DNA of 64,000 bases from Palsa-504 sp963808315 (GTDB lineage: Bacteria > Actinomycetota > Actinomycetes > Streptosporangiales > Streptosporangiaceae). The DNA lies in NCBI GenBank assembly GCA_963808315.1, contig CAWEFK010000047.1, positions 62,001 through 126,000 of the forward strand, in the 5' to 3' direction. The notes under the pieces were generated by a model. The model saw only the letters and a list, made by a program, of their open reading frames with translations. It searched no databases and was not told where the DNA came from. Of this stretch, positions 9,776-19,345 are shown piece by piece. The translations under genes and the position numbers were made by a program. Position 1 is the first letter of the stretch. Each line of letters begins with the position of its first letter.

Positions 9776-9992
9776 GGAAGCCTCCAGGGGTTCGCTCTTA
9801 CCGTGCAGACCAGAACGCACCAACCTCAGTTTCCGGCCTGGGCGTAGCCCCGTTGCCTGCCTGGCACGCACAGCTGCTCTGCTGCCGCAGGTCCGGTTAA
9901 GGCCTTGCCCGGGACGGTCCGGCCTGAAACGGACCTGCCGTCGTCAAATCCAGATGAAAAAAGCTGGTGCCCGCGGCGACCCCGCACCGGCC

Positions 9993-10814
9993 TCAGCTGG
10001 CCCGGCGGTAAGCACGGACCGAGAGCGGCAGGAACACGATGAAGATCCCGGCCAGCCAGACCAGGCTCTTCCACAGCTCTGGCTCAAGCGGGCCGCCCCG
10101 GGCCAGCGCGCGCATGGTGTTGATGGTGTAGGTGACAGGCTGGTTGTTGGCAAAGGCCTGCAGCCACCCCGGCATGGTCGAGATCGGCACGAACGCCGAG
10201 GACAGGAACGTGAGCGGGAACAGCCAGATCAGGCCGAACGCCTGCACCGATTCCTCGTCCCCGATGGCCAGGCCGGTATAGGCGGCGATGCAGCAGATCG
10301 CCAGGCCGAACACGGTAGCGAGCACGATCATGGCGATGGCGGGCACGACCCCCTGTGAGAACCGGAAACCGACCGCGTATCCCACCGCGACCAGGACCAG
10401 GATCGTCACGAGCATCCGCCCGGTGTCGGCGACCAGCCGTCCGGCCAGCACCGCCGAGCGTGCCATCGGCATCGATCGCAGCCGGTCGATCACGCCCTTC
10501 TTCAGCTCCTGCGCCAGGGCGATGGCCGTGCCGAAGGTGGCGAACGCCGCGGACTGCCCGATGATCCCTGGCATCAGGAAGTTGACGTAGCCGCCCGGAG
10601 CCTGCACCGGGATCGCGCCGCCGAACACATACCTGAACAACAGGACGAACATGATCGGCTGGATCACGGTGAACATCAAGTAGGCGGGCACCCGCACCCA
10701 GACCAGCAGGTTGCGCCGGGTGATGGTAAGCGTGTCGGTCACCGCCCAGCCGAACCGGACGCGCAGGCCCGGTTCGGCCGCCGGACCCGCCGGAGCCACA
10801 GCCACCGCGGTCAT
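9993..10814 (-). CDS. ABC-2 type permease (DrrB-like)
   Basis: A 273-residue membrane permease of the ABC-2 family with about six helices. The family signature is in the second half (ESVQAFGLIWLFPLTFLSSAF, then the PISTMPGWLQAFANNQPVT loop), closely resembling daunorubicin-resistance DrrB proteins. ATG 10814 overlaps the stop of the upstream ATP-binding gene and has GAAAGGA before it. With the ATPase it should form a lipid or drug exporter in the plasma membrane. The frame is intact throughout. Confidence 0.85.
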   Translation of the reverse strand: MTAVAVAPAGPAAEPGLRVRFGWAVTDTLTITRRNLLVWVRVPAYLMFTVIQPIMFVLLFRYVFGGAIPVQAPGGYVNFLMPGIIGQSAAFATFGTAIALAQELKKGVIDRLRSMPMARSAVLAGRLVADTGRMLVTILVLVAVGYAVGFRFSQGVVPAIAMIVLATVFGLAICCIAAYTGLAIGDEESVQAFGLIWLFPLTFLSSAFVPISTMPGWLQAFANNQPVTYTINTMRALARGGPLEPELWKSLVWLAGIFIVFLPLSVRAYRRAS

Positions 10815-11877
10815 GATGGTGTCCTTTCTATCTCCTTGCCGCCACCGCGATGCCGGCCGCGCGGCCCGCGGCGGCGGCCCCGGGGTTCCTCTTCCTCGGC
10901 GGCGTGCCCGGTCAGGGCCAGGAACACGTCGTCGAGTGATGGCCGGCGCAACGCCAGACCGCGGGTTTCTATCCGCGCCGCGTCCAGCGCGCGCACCGCC
11001 GCGATCAGCGCCTCCGAGCCGCGGCCGCCGACCCCGATGCTGACCACGCCGGTTTCGGAGTCGGCGTGCGGCTCCGCACCCGCTTCCCCGGACCCTCTGC
11101 GATGCCGGCGATGGCGGTGGCGGCATCGTTGACCCGCCTGCGATCAGGCACCGTGAACTCCACCACGTCCCCGCCGACCCGGTCCTTCAGCTGTGCCGAC
11201 GTGCCCGCGGCGATGACCAGGCCGTGATCGATGACGACGATCTCGTCGGCAAGTTCGTCGGCTTCGTCGAGGTACTGAGTGGTCAGCAGGAGCGTGGTCC
11301 CGTCGGCTACCAGCGATCTGATGATGTCCCACATGCCCAGCCGCGCCCGGGGGTCCAGGCCGGAGGTCGGCTCGTCGAGGAACAGCACCCGCGGCTGTCC
11401 GACCAGGCTGGCGGCCAGGTCCAGGCGCCGCTGCATGCCGCCCGAGTAGTTCTTCGCGGACCGGTCCGCGGCGTCGGTCAGGCCGAACTGCTCGAGCAGT
11501 TCCGCGGCCCGGCCGCGTGCCCGCGGCCAGCTCAGGTGGTAGAGCCGGCCGATGATCTCCAGGTTTTCCCGGCCTGTCAGCTCCTCCTGAATGGCGGCCG
11601 ACTGCCCGGCCAGCCCGATCGTCCGGCGGACCGCGGCCGCGTCCCGCACCACGTCATAACCCTCGACCAGAGCCCGGCCCCCGTCGGGGCGCAGCAGCGT
11701 GGTCAGGATGCGCACCGCGGTCGTCTTCCCGGCGCCGTTGGGGCCGAGGACGCCGAGGACCGTCCCGCGCGGCACCGACAAGTCGATACCGCGCAGCGCC
11801 TGTACCTGGCCGAACGATTTGGTCAAGCCCTCCACGAGGATGGCCGGGCCGCCGGCTGGCCCGCTGACCTGTGACAT
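10811..11877 (-). CDS. ABC ATP-binding protein (DrrA-like), frame break
   Basis: The ATPase partner of the permease at 9993-10814. Walker A GPNGAGKTT is near residue 48, the signature is YSGGMQRRLDLAASL, Walker B is VLFLDEPTSGLDP, and a switch His is in TTQYLDEADELAD. The drug-resistance ATPase C-terminal domain (VSIGVGGRGSEALIAAVRAL, then LRRPSLDDVFLALTGH) is read one frame away, which places a 1-nt indel near 11085-11098. With the shift repaired the protein is about 350 residues and its stop overlaps the permease ATG, as expected. Start ATG 11877. Confidence 0.82.
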
Positions 11878-11988
11878 ATGTCCCCCTTGAACCCTGCTAG
11901 CGCCCGTGTCACGAAACTACAGGGAACGCGGCGAGCCGGCGAACCTTATCGCGCCCGGGTCTACGGCATGATTGACCATGTCCGCCCT

Positions 11989-12012
11989 GGGCAGGCACGG
12001 GGATGCCTGCCC
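11989..12012. promoter_or_regulatory. 9-bp inverted repeat upstream of DUF5709 gene
   Basis: GGGCAGGCA and TGCCTGCCC form a perfect 9-bp inverted repeat with a 6-base spacer, in the gap between the DrrA-like gene and the DUF5709 gene. It may be an operator or a terminator hairpin; nothing decides between them. Confidence 0.4.
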
Positions 12013-12053
12013 ACTAGCGACGCGGGCATCCCGACGAGGAAGGGCTGAGACCA

Positions 12054-12575
12054 TTGCCTGACGAGACTCGCCACGAGTCCGCTGACCTTGAGGATTACTC
12101 GGTGCAGGAGCCGTCGGACTCGCTGACCGGCGATCCCGGCGACCCGGGGGAGGACCCCCTGGACCGGGGTGTGGCTCCGCCGGAGCGGTGGTCGGCCGGG
12201 ATGAGGTTCGGCGTGACGGCGGACGAGCAGGAGGCGGGGGAGTCCCTCGATCAGCTGCTCGCGGAAGAGGAGCCTGACCCTGCCTTTGACCTCGATGACC
12301 AGCTGCCGGAAGGCCGTGCGGAAGGCCGCGACGAGGACGACGACGAGGACGACGACGAGGACGAGGCGGATGAGTACCTCGACGGGCTCTTGCTCGACGA
12401 CGGCCCTGATCCCCGGGCGGGTCGGCTGGTAGCCGGGGACGAGGGGGCCCACCCGTCCGTCGAGGCCGATCTGGTCGCGCACGACGCCGGAATCGACGGC
12501 GGAGCGGCCAGCGCGGAGGAGGCGGCGGTTCACGTGGTCGAAGACGACGACACCGACATCAGGTCCGGTGACTGA
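12054..12575 (+). CDS. DUF5709 family acidic protein
   Basis: A 173-residue, highly acidic soluble protein with a poly-Asp/Glu run (about residues 93-107). The LEDYSVQEPSDSL opening, DPLDRGVAPPERWSAGMRFG core and ESLDQLLAEEEPD segment are typical of DUF5709, a family of unknown function in actinomycetes. Start TTG 12054 is supported by AGGAAGGG upstream. It is followed after 120 bases by a nucleoside deaminase gene; a functional link is not evident. Confidence 0.75.
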   Translation: MPDETRHESADLEDYSVQEPSDSLTGDPGDPGEDPLDRGVAPPERWSAGMRFGVTADEQEAGESLDQLLAEEEPDPAFDLDDQLPEGRAEGRDEDDDEDDDEDEADEYLDGLLLDDGPDPRAGRLVAGDEGAHPSVEADLVAHDAGIDGGAASAEEAAVHVVEDDDTDIRSGD

Positions 12576-12695
12576 GGTGGACGCAGAAGAATCAGAGAAC
12601 TAAAGGACAGGGATCCTGGAGGTGGGATCTTTAGCCTGAGTTGTGACGTCATGTTCGCCCGGACGGGCGAAGCCTGGGTGAGGGGAAGTTGGTCC

Positions 12696-13691
12696 ATGCT
12701 GCCAGTTGCCGAGCTGCACATTCACATCGAGGGCACGCTTGAGCCCGAGCTTCTGGTCAAGCTCGCCGCCCGGAATGGCACCTGGATGCCAGTGCTGGAC
12801 GTCGAGGAACTGCGCGCCCAGTACGCCTTCGACGGCCTGCAGTCCTTTCTCGACCTGCATTATGCCAACCTGCGCGTGCTCAAGATCGAGCAGGACTTCT
12901 ACGACCTGGCCAGCGCCTACCTGACCCGCGCCGCCGCGGCCGGGGTGCGCCGGGCCGAGATCTTCTTCGACCCGCAGACCCACCTGGCCAACGGGGTTCC
13001 GCTGGAAGAGGTGTTCGGCGGGTTGACCGCCGCGCTGAGCGAGGGGGGCAAGGAACACGGCATTTCCGCCGACCTGATCCTGTGTTTCCTGCGTGACCTG
13101 GGGCCCGCGGCCGCCGACGCGATGCTCAGGGCCTCGCTCCCGTTCCGCGACAGCTTCATCGGCGTCGGACTCGACTCGACCGAGCTCGGTCACCCGCCTG
13201 CCCAGTTCGCCGACGTGTACCAGCTGGCCGCGGCTGAAGGGCTCCGGCTGGTGGCCCACGCGGGGGAGGAAGGCGGGCCTGACTACGTCCGCGGGGCACT
13301 CGACCAGCTTCACGTGGACCGCGTCGACCACGGGGTGCGGTCGATGGAAGACCCTGAGCTGGTGGCCAGGCTGCGCGACGAGCAGGTCGCGCTGACCGTG
13401 TGCCCGCTGTCGAATGTGGCGCTCCGGGTGGTCCCCGATCTCCGCCAGCACATGCTGCCCGGCATGCTGGACGCCGGGCTGCTCGCCACCGTGAACAGCG
13501 ACGATCCGGCGTACTTCGGCGGGTACGTGGACGACAACCTAGCCGCGGTGCAGCAGGAGTTCGGATTCGACGACGAGCAGCTGGCCAGGCTGGCGCGCAA
13601 TTCCTTCGACGCATCCTTCGCGCCCGAGGCGGACAAGCGGCGGTGGAAGGCCGAGGTCGACAGCTGGCTAGCCGCCCGCCCAGCCCCCTAA
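12696..13691 (+). CDS. Adenosine/adenine deaminase family
   Basis: A 331-residue metal-dependent amidohydrolase. Zinc ligands are visible: HIHIEGT at His8 and His10, His188 in HAGEEG, and Asp269/Asp270 in NSDDPAYFG. The HxHIEGTLEPE opening, in place of the HLDG form, resembles the adenine deaminase branch of the family, so the substrate could be adenine or an N6-substituted adenine. ATG 12696 is preceded by GAGGGGAAG. The enzyme acts in cytoplasmic purine salvage. It is monocistronic as far as can be seen. Confidence 0.85.
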   Translation: MLPVAELHIHIEGTLEPELLVKLAARNGTWMPVLDVEELRAQYAFDGLQSFLDLHYANLRVLKIEQDFYDLASAYLTRAAAAGVRRAEIFFDPQTHLANGVPLEEVFGGLTAALSEGGKEHGISADLILCFLRDLGPAAADAMLRASLPFRDSFIGVGLDSTELGHPPAQFADVYQLAAAEGLRLVAHAGEEGGPDYVRGALDQLHVDRVDHGVRSMEDPELVARLRDEQVALTVCPLSNVALRVVPDLRQHMLPGMLDAGLLATVNSDDPAYFGGYVDDNLAAVQQEFGFDDEQLARLARNSFDASFAPEADKRRWKAEVDSWLAARPAP

Positions 13692-14086
13692 CCAAGCCCA
13701 CCCACCAGGATCGTTACTACCCTCCTAGAGGCTGTCGCATAGCTGCCCGTCCGGAGAACCCGCCCAGCCCCGCGCGATCCGCTTACCGCGTCGGCTCGCG
13801 GGACACCACGCGTCATCGCCGCCCCATCCGCGCTCCCGGATCACATCCGTTCCGGCTAGCTGTGAACTTTCGTGATAGATTCGGGCTTGGTGGAGACTTT
13901 TATGCACCATAGTACCCAAAAGTCTTCACATAGCCTGAATGTACCAAGATCTTTGTTCGATTAAGCTAGGCGACGCCAAGTCCCGGGTCCTGCGCTGCCC
14001 CACCCGCCTCATCACCCACGCCAGGGCCGCAGCGGCCGCCTGCCCTGCCGATGCGAATGTCGGTGCCCTCCGCTAAGGTCCGGGCC
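13692..14086. other. Intergenic region with hairpin repeat
   Basis: No gene was recognised in this roughly 400-base gap. It is less GC-rich than its flanks and holds a 79-bp structured repeat (13877-13955) that has a second copy at 54802-54880. Confidence 0.6.
13877..13955 (+). repeat. 79-bp dispersed hairpin repeat, copy A
   Basis: It begins AGATTCGGGCTT and ends GATCTTTG. Nested inverted repeats are present: ATTCGGGCT (13879-13887) with AGCCTGAAT (13932-13940), and inside them GACTTTT with AAAAGTC. It aligns without gaps to the segment 54802-54880 at 58 of 79 positions by hand count, with changes that keep the outer stem. It could be a small mobile element, a terminator or a structured RNA. 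Confidence 0.6.
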
Positions 14087-15322
14087 ATGCGATTCCTGCA
14101 CACCTCGGACTGGCATCTGGGACGGTCACTGCACCGCGCCGATCTCCGGGCGGCGCAGTCGGCCTTCCTCGATCACCTGGTGGAGACGGTACGTGCGGAG
14201 ACGGTGGATGCGGTCCTGATCGCCGGGGACATCTATGACCGCGCCGTGCCTCCGGTGGACGCCGTCGAGCTATGCGAGGACGCCCTGCTCCGGCTGCACG
14301 ACGCCGGGGCCAGGATCGTTCTGATCAGCGGCAATCACGATTCGGCCCGCCGGCTCGGGTTCGGCAGCGGTCTGCTCGACCAGGCGGGCGTGCACCTGCG
14401 CACCCGGCCGAGCGCGCTGGCCCGGCCGGTCCTGCTGGAAGACGCGCACGGGCCGGTGGCCGTGTACGGGATCCCGTACCTGGAGCCGGACGCCGTCCGC
14501 CACGACCTACCCCCGTTTCCCCTGACGGAGGCCCCCGCGGAGGCCCCTGCGGAGGACCCCGCGGAGACCGCAGGCGCCGGGGCGCCGCGCGGGGACGCCG
14601 GGGCGCCGCGCGGGCACGCCGGGGTGCTCGGCCACGCGCTCAGCTGCATCCGCGCCGACGCCGACCGGCGCGGCGTTTCCCGTCGTGTCGTCATGGCCCA
14701 CGGCTGGGTGGCCGGGGGAGCGGCGAGCGAATCCGAGCGTGACATCACCGTCGGCGGGCTCGGCCAGGTGCCCGCGGACCTGTTCGCCGGGTTCAGCTAC
14801 GTGGCCCTCGGTCACCTGCACGGGCAGCAGACCATTGCCGGGCACCTGCGCTACAGCGGTTCGCCGCTGCCGTACTCGTTCTCCGAGGCCTCGCACCGCA
14901 AGGGCAGCTGGCTGGTCGAGCTGGGCGAGGACGGGACGGCCCGGGCCGAACGGGTCCCCGCGCCGGCCTACCGGCGGCTGAGCGTGCTCCGCGGCCGGCT
15001 GCCCGACCTGCTCGGCTCGGCCGCCTTCGTCCCGTACGAGGATGATTTCGTGTCCGTCACCCTCACCGACCCGAGCCGTCCCGAGGGCGCCATGGACGCC
15101 CTGCGGGCCCGGTTCCCGCACGTCCTCGTGCTCACCTTCGAACCCGAGGGTGCCGCTCCGGACCAGCGCGGCTACCGGGCCCGGATCGCCGGGCGTGATG
15201 ATCTGGCCATCGCGGCCGAGTTCATCACGCACGTCAGGAACGATCCGGCCTCGGCGGCCGAGCGCAAGCTCCTCGCCGAGGCGTTTCAGGCCGTCCGGAT
15301 CGCGGCGGAGGCGGACGCCTGA
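14087..15322 (+). CDS. sbcD: Exonuclease subunit SbcD (Mre11-like)
   Basis: A 411-residue metallophosphoesterase. The motifs are in order: DWHLGR, GDIYDRAVPP, GNHDS, AHGWVAG and GHLHG, giving the metal-ligand set of Mre11/SbcD. A Pro/Ala/Gly repeat (PAEAPAED, then GAPRGD and GAPRGH) interrupts the core near residues 147-185 as a flexible insertion. The start ATG 14087 lies just before MRFLHTSDWHLG. The stop overlaps the start of sbcC, so the two subunits are translationally coupled. With SbcC it cuts hairpin and blocked double-strand DNA ends. Confidence 0.95.
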   Translation: MRFLHTSDWHLGRSLHRADLRAAQSAFLDHLVETVRAETVDAVLIAGDIYDRAVPPVDAVELCEDALLRLHDAGARIVLISGNHDSARRLGFGSGLLDQAGVHLRTRPSALARPVLLEDAHGPVAVYGIPYLEPDAVRHDLPPFPLTEAPAEAPAEDPAETAGAGAPRGDAGAPRGHAGVLGHALSCIRADADRRGVSRRVVMAHGWVAGGAASESERDITVGGLGQVPADLFAGFSYVALGHLHGQQTIAGHLRYSGSPLPYSFSEASHRKGSWLVELGEDGTARAERVPAPAYRRLSVLRGRLPDLLGSAAFVPYEDDFVSVTLTDPSRPEGAMDALRARFPHVLVLTFEPEGAAPDQRGYRARIAGRDDLAIAAEFITHVRNDPASAAERKLLAEAFQAVRIAAEADA

Positions 15323-18297
15323 TGCGCCCGCATCGGCTTCGCGTCACCGCCTTCGGCGCGTTCGGCCGCACGGTCGAGGTCTGCTTCGACGACCTGGCCT
15401 CCTCCGGCTTGTTCCTGCTGCACGGCGAGACCGGCGCGGGCAAGACCACGCTGCTCGACGCCATCGGGTTCGCCCTGTACGGCCGGGTCCCCGGTGAGCG
15501 CGGCAAGGTCAGGCGACTGCGCTCCGATCATGCCGCGCCGGGCACGCCGACCGAGGTGCAGCTCGAGGCGACCCTGGGCGGTCGGCGGATGCGGATCACC
15601 CGCAAGCCGGAGCAGGAGCGGCAGAAGCGGCGCGGACACGGCACCACCACCGAGCAGGCGAAGGTCCTGCTTGAGGAGTTCATCGGGCCCTCCTGGCAGG
15701 CCGTCTCCACCCGGGCCGGGGAGGCGGATGACGAAATCAAGGACCTGATGGGCATGTCCGCCGACCAGTTCTTCCAGGTCGTGCTGCTGCCGCAGGGGCA
15801 GTTCGCGCAGTTCCTGCACGCCGACGCCGTTGACCGGGCCAAGCTGCTGCAAAAGCTGTTCGGCACGGACCGGTTTCGCGCCGTGGAGGACTGGCTGGCC
15901 GGATGGCGTCGCTCCACGGCCCGGGACGTGGAAGCCGCCGAGCAGGGCATCGGCAGCCTGGTCGCCGTCGTCACGCAGGTGGCTGGCCTGACCGAGGAGC
16001 CCGCGCGGCCCGACGCGGCCTGGGCGGCCGAGGCGGCGCAGCTCGCCGTGGCCGCCTCGGCCGCGTGCGCTGGCCAGGTCCGCGCCTACCGCACCGAGCT
16101 TGACCAGGCCCAGGACCGCCAGCGTGACGCCGAGCGGCTGGCCGACCGCCAGCGCCGCCGCACCGACGCGCTGCGGACCCGCGACCAGCTCGCCCTGTCC
16201 GCCGCCGGCATCGAGGCGCTCGGCCGGGAACTGCGCGCCGCCGTCCGGGCCGCCGAAGTCACCCCCACCCTGGCCGAGGCCGAGCGGACCGCCGACGCGC
16301 TGACCCAGGCCCGCGCGGCCGAAGCGCAGGCCCGCGCCGCCGCCGCGGACCCGGACGCCACCGCCGCCGGGCTGCGCGCCCGCAGCCAGGAGCATGTCAC
16401 CACCTTCGGCCGGCTGGAGGCGCTGCGCTCGGAGTCCGAGCGGGCGGACGCCGAGGACCAGGCCGCCGCCACGGCCCGTGAGACCGCGGCGGCGCTGGCC
16501 GAGCAGGTGGATTCGGCCGGGCGGCGGACCACCGCCCAACGTGAGCAGCGCGCCGAGCTTGGCCGGCAGCGTGAGGTGGCCCGCGAGGCGAGCGAACGGC
16601 TGCCCGGCATTCAGGCCGAGGCGGAGCGGTACCGCCAGGCGGCCGACGACACCGCCAAGCTGGTCCATGCCCGCACCGACGTCGCTCGCCAGTCCGAGGC
16701 CTACGTGGCCGCGAAGATAGAGCACGCCGAGCTCATGTCCGAGGTGGCCCGGCTGCGCCTGGCCCGGATCGACGGGATGCGCGCCGAGCTTGCCGCCGCC
16801 CTGGTCGACGGCGCCCCGTGCCCTGTCTGCGGTTCGCTCGATCACCCGGAGCTGTGCGAGCTCCAGGGCGAGCGGGTGACGCGCGAGCAAGAAGAGGCGG
16901 CGGACACCGCGGCGGCGATCGCCTCGGACCGGGCCGAAACGATAGGGGCCCGGCTGGCCGCCGCCGACGTGCTGCTGGCCGACCTGTCGGCCCGGCTCGA
17001 AAACGCGGGGTTCACGGTCGCCGCCGACCTCGCCTCGCTGCGGGCCGACGCGACGCGGTTCGGCGCCACCGCCGCCGAGTTCCAGGCCGAAGCCGCCCGG
17101 CTGGCCTCCATCCGGGGGACCGATCTGCAGGCCGCGCTCGAGGCCCTGGACCAGTCCATCGCCGCCGCCGACAAGCTGCTGGTCGAGCTGACCGACCAGC
17201 GCACCTACGAGCTGCGCCAGGCCGCCGACGCCGACCAGCGGGCCGCCAGGCACCGGGAGGTGCTGGCCGCCCAGCTCGGCGACGCACCCGACCTGGACTC
17301 CGCGCTGGCCCGCGAACGCGCCGTGGCCGACGCGCTGACCGCCGCCGCGCAGGCCGCCGACACCGCCGCCCGCGCCCAGGCCGACGCCGAGCGGGCGGCT
17401 GGGCTGGCCGCCCGGGCCGCCGCGCAGGCCGGCTTCGCGGACACCGACGACGCCCGCCGGGCCCGCCGGGACCCCGGCTGGCGGGCCGCGAGCGACCGGG
17501 ACATCCGCGACCACGAGGCCAGCATCACGGCCGTCGCCGAGTTGCTGGCCGACCCCGAACTCGACGTGCCCCTCGATCCCCCCGCCGACGTGGCCGGGAC
17601 CACCGTCGCGGTCGAGGCCGCGCGCAAGCAGCACGACGACGCGGTGGCCGCCCTCGATCGCGCCAAGCACAAGGCCGAACAGCTGGCCGCCCTCGCTCCG
17701 CAGCTGGCCGCGCGCCTGGGCGAGCTCGAGCCGCTCGCCGACCGGGCGGCCCACGCTCGCAGCCTCGCCGACCTGGCCGCCGGCGGCGGCGCCAACACGC
17801 TGCGCATGACCCTGTCCTCGTTCGTGCTCGCCGCGCGGCTAGAGGAGGTCGCGGCCGCGGCCAGCGAGCGGCTGCTGAAGATGACCTCGGGCCGGTACTC
17901 GCTGGTCCATACCGACGCGCGGCGGGGCGCCGGCCGTTCCGGACTAGGCCTGCTCGCCTGCGACACCTGGACCGGGGTGGACCGGGACACCAGCACGCTG
18001 TCCGGCGGCGAGACGTTCCTGGCCAGCCTGGCCCTGGCCCTGGGCCTAGCCGACGTCGTCACCGCCGAGGCGGGCGGCACCCGGATCGAGGCGCTGTTCG
18101 TCGACGAGGGTTTCGGCAGCCTGGACGAGGACACCCTGGAAGAGGTGATGACCGTGCTGGACGGCCTGCGCGAAGGCGGCCGGATGGTCGGCATCGTCAG
18201 CCACGTCGCCGAGCTGAGACAGCGCATCCCGGCCCAGCTCCGCGTGCATAAGGGCCAATCCGGCAGCCACCTGACCGTCCGCACCCAGCGCACCTGA
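15322..18297 (+). CDS. sbcC: Exonuclease subunit SbcC (Rad50-like ATPase)
   Basis: A 991-residue SMC-type ATPase. Walker A GETGAGKTTLLDAIGFALYG is near residue 36; long Ala/Glu/Arg-rich coiled coils flank the zinc hook CPVCG (Cys500, Cys503). The C-terminal half carries the signature STLSGGETFLASLALALG and Walker B LFVDEGFGSLD. Length and order match the family, and the frame is intact over nearly 3 kb. It pairs with SbcD. Confidence 0.95.
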   Translation: MRPHRLRVTAFGAFGRTVEVCFDDLASSGLFLLHGETGAGKTTLLDAIGFALYGRVPGERGKVRRLRSDHAAPGTPTEVQLEATLGGRRMRITRKPEQERQKRRGHGTTTEQAKVLLEEFIGPSWQAVSTRAGEADDEIKDLMGMSADQFFQVVLLPQGQFAQFLHADAVDRAKLLQKLFGTDRFRAVEDWLAGWRRSTARDVEAAEQGIGSLVAVVTQVAGLTEEPARPDAAWAAEAAQLAVAASAACAGQVRAYRTELDQAQDRQRDAERLADRQRRRTDALRTRDQLALSAAGIEALGRELRAAVRAAEVTPTLAEAERTADALTQARAAEAQARAAAADPDATAAGLRARSQEHVTTFGRLEALRSESERADAEDQAAATARETAAALAEQVDSAGRRTTAQREQRAELGRQREVAREASERLPGIQAEAERYRQAADDTAKLVHARTDVARQSEAYVAAKIEHAELMSEVARLRLARIDGMRAELAAALVDGAPCPVCGSLDHPELCELQGERVTREQEEAADTAAAIASDRAETIGARLAAADVLLADLSARLENAGFTVAADLASLRADATRFGATAAEFQAEAARLASIRGTDLQAALEALDQSIAAADKLLVELTDQRTYELRQAADADQRAARHREVLAAQLGDAPDLDSALARERAVADALTAAAQAADTAARAQADAERAAGLAARAAAQAGFADTDDARRARRDPGWRAASDRDIRDHEASITAVAELLADPELDVPLDPPADVAGTTVAVEAARKQHDDAVAALDRAKHKAEQLAALAPQLAARLGELEPLADRAAHARSLADLAAGGGANTLRMTLSSFVLAARLEEVAAAASERLLKMTSGRYSLVHTDARRGAGRSGLGLLACDTWTGVDRDTSTLSGGETFLASLALALGLADVVTAEAGGTRIEALFVDEGFGSLDEDTLEEVMTVLDGLREGGRMVGIVSHVAELRQRIPAQLRVHKGQSGSHLTVRTQRT

Positions 18298-18696
18298 ACA
18301 AATACCCGCCGCTGCCGTGCCCGTCCCGCCGCCGCCAGCTTTTACCCCCGCAGGCAAATGCTGACCCTGGCCCACCAGCTCGTTACATGGCCATGCCGAG
18401 GGCTCATACCGCCCACTTTGCGCGCCGCCGTCATCCTTACCAAGATCGGCGCAAAACGGCGTTTGGAAAAGATAAGAATTCATATGCTTCATTACTCCCA
18501 GACACCTCATAACGGTACGATAATTACAGTGTTTGGGGATAGGCTTGGCACGAGCGATAAAAGCGGCTCGTACCCCTCGTCATGGGACCTTCGCGCGGTC
18601 TAGGATCGAACTTGTCAGTTACCATCGGTGAGCCCGAGATACGGCTGTGGTAAGACGGATTCGTATGTCTGAGGTGGCGAACGGTAGGAATTTGGC
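18298..18696. other. Intergenic region before the stress protein
   Basis: About 400 bases with an AT-rich centre (18450-18560) and no recognisable gene. It presumably holds the promoter of the universal stress protein gene; no sigma-factor consensus could be assigned. Confidence 0.5.
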
Positions 18697-19263
18697 ATGA
18701 CAATAGAGTCCGGTGTACGACGCATCATCGTCGGCGTCGACGGCTCCACGGAGTCCGTGACGGCGCTTCAATGGGGGTGTCTGGAGGCGAGCCTGCGGGT
18801 CGCCGAGGTCGTCGCGGTGCTGGCCTTGGAGGCCGCTTGCCACCAGGTCGCCAATTACGCTCTGCCGGCCCCGCGGTCCCCCGGCGGAAGCTGGGGTGCG
18901 GCCCGTGACGTGCTGCGCCGGTCCGTCAGCGAGGCGATCACGCTGTTCCCTGACGTTGTCTTGCGTACCGAGATCACCGAGGGGCTGGCGGCGCGCGTCC
19001 TGCTCGACCAGGCCGCCCACGCCGACCTGCTGGTGCTGGGCCGGACGGCGTACGGCCCTGACCCCTACCGCGCCGCGGGACCGGTGATAAGGGCCTGCCT
19101 GCGCGCCTCCGCATGCCCGGTGGTCATCATCGGTTCGGACCGCATGGCCCCGAAGATCCCCCTGGACCCGCAGGCCCTCGGCCCGAAGGACGCGCGGGAT
19201 CCCGCCCAGCGCGAGGCCGAGCGCTGGCAGCGGCACCTGGAAGGCACCGGAGCCGCGAGGTAA
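18697..19263 (+). CDS. Universal stress protein (UspA domain)
   Basis: A 188-residue cytoplasmic protein with one Usp domain. The first strand is IIVGVDGSTESVTALQWG. The segment GRTAYGPDPYRAAGPVIRACLRASACPVVII corresponds to the nucleotide-binding end, but the classical G-2x-G-9x-GS/T motif is altered, so ATP binding is doubtful. A basic C-terminal tail of about 40 residues extends past the domain. Expression under stress is typical of the family. The long upstream gap suggests its own promoter. Confidence 0.85.
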   Translation: MTIESGVRRIIVGVDGSTESVTALQWGCLEASLRVAEVVAVLALEAACHQVANYALPAPRSPGGSWGAARDVLRRSVSEAITLFPDVVLRTEITEGLAARVLLDQAAHADLLVLGRTAYGPDPYRAAGPVIRACLRASACPVVIIGSDRMAPKIPLDPQALGPKDARDPAQREAERWQRHLEGTGAAR

Positions 19264-19345
19264 CCCCGGCCCGTCCGCCCCACCCGGGCCCGGTCAGGCC
19301 GGGCCATGGCCATCGGGCCGGCGCGTTGCCGGTACCCTCACCGTC

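Noticed and set aside
15286..17754. Long minus-strand frame (822 codons) opposite sbcC
   Set aside because: Gly-rich antisense shadow of sbcC with no family features, while the plus strand has Walker A, zinc hook and signature motifs.
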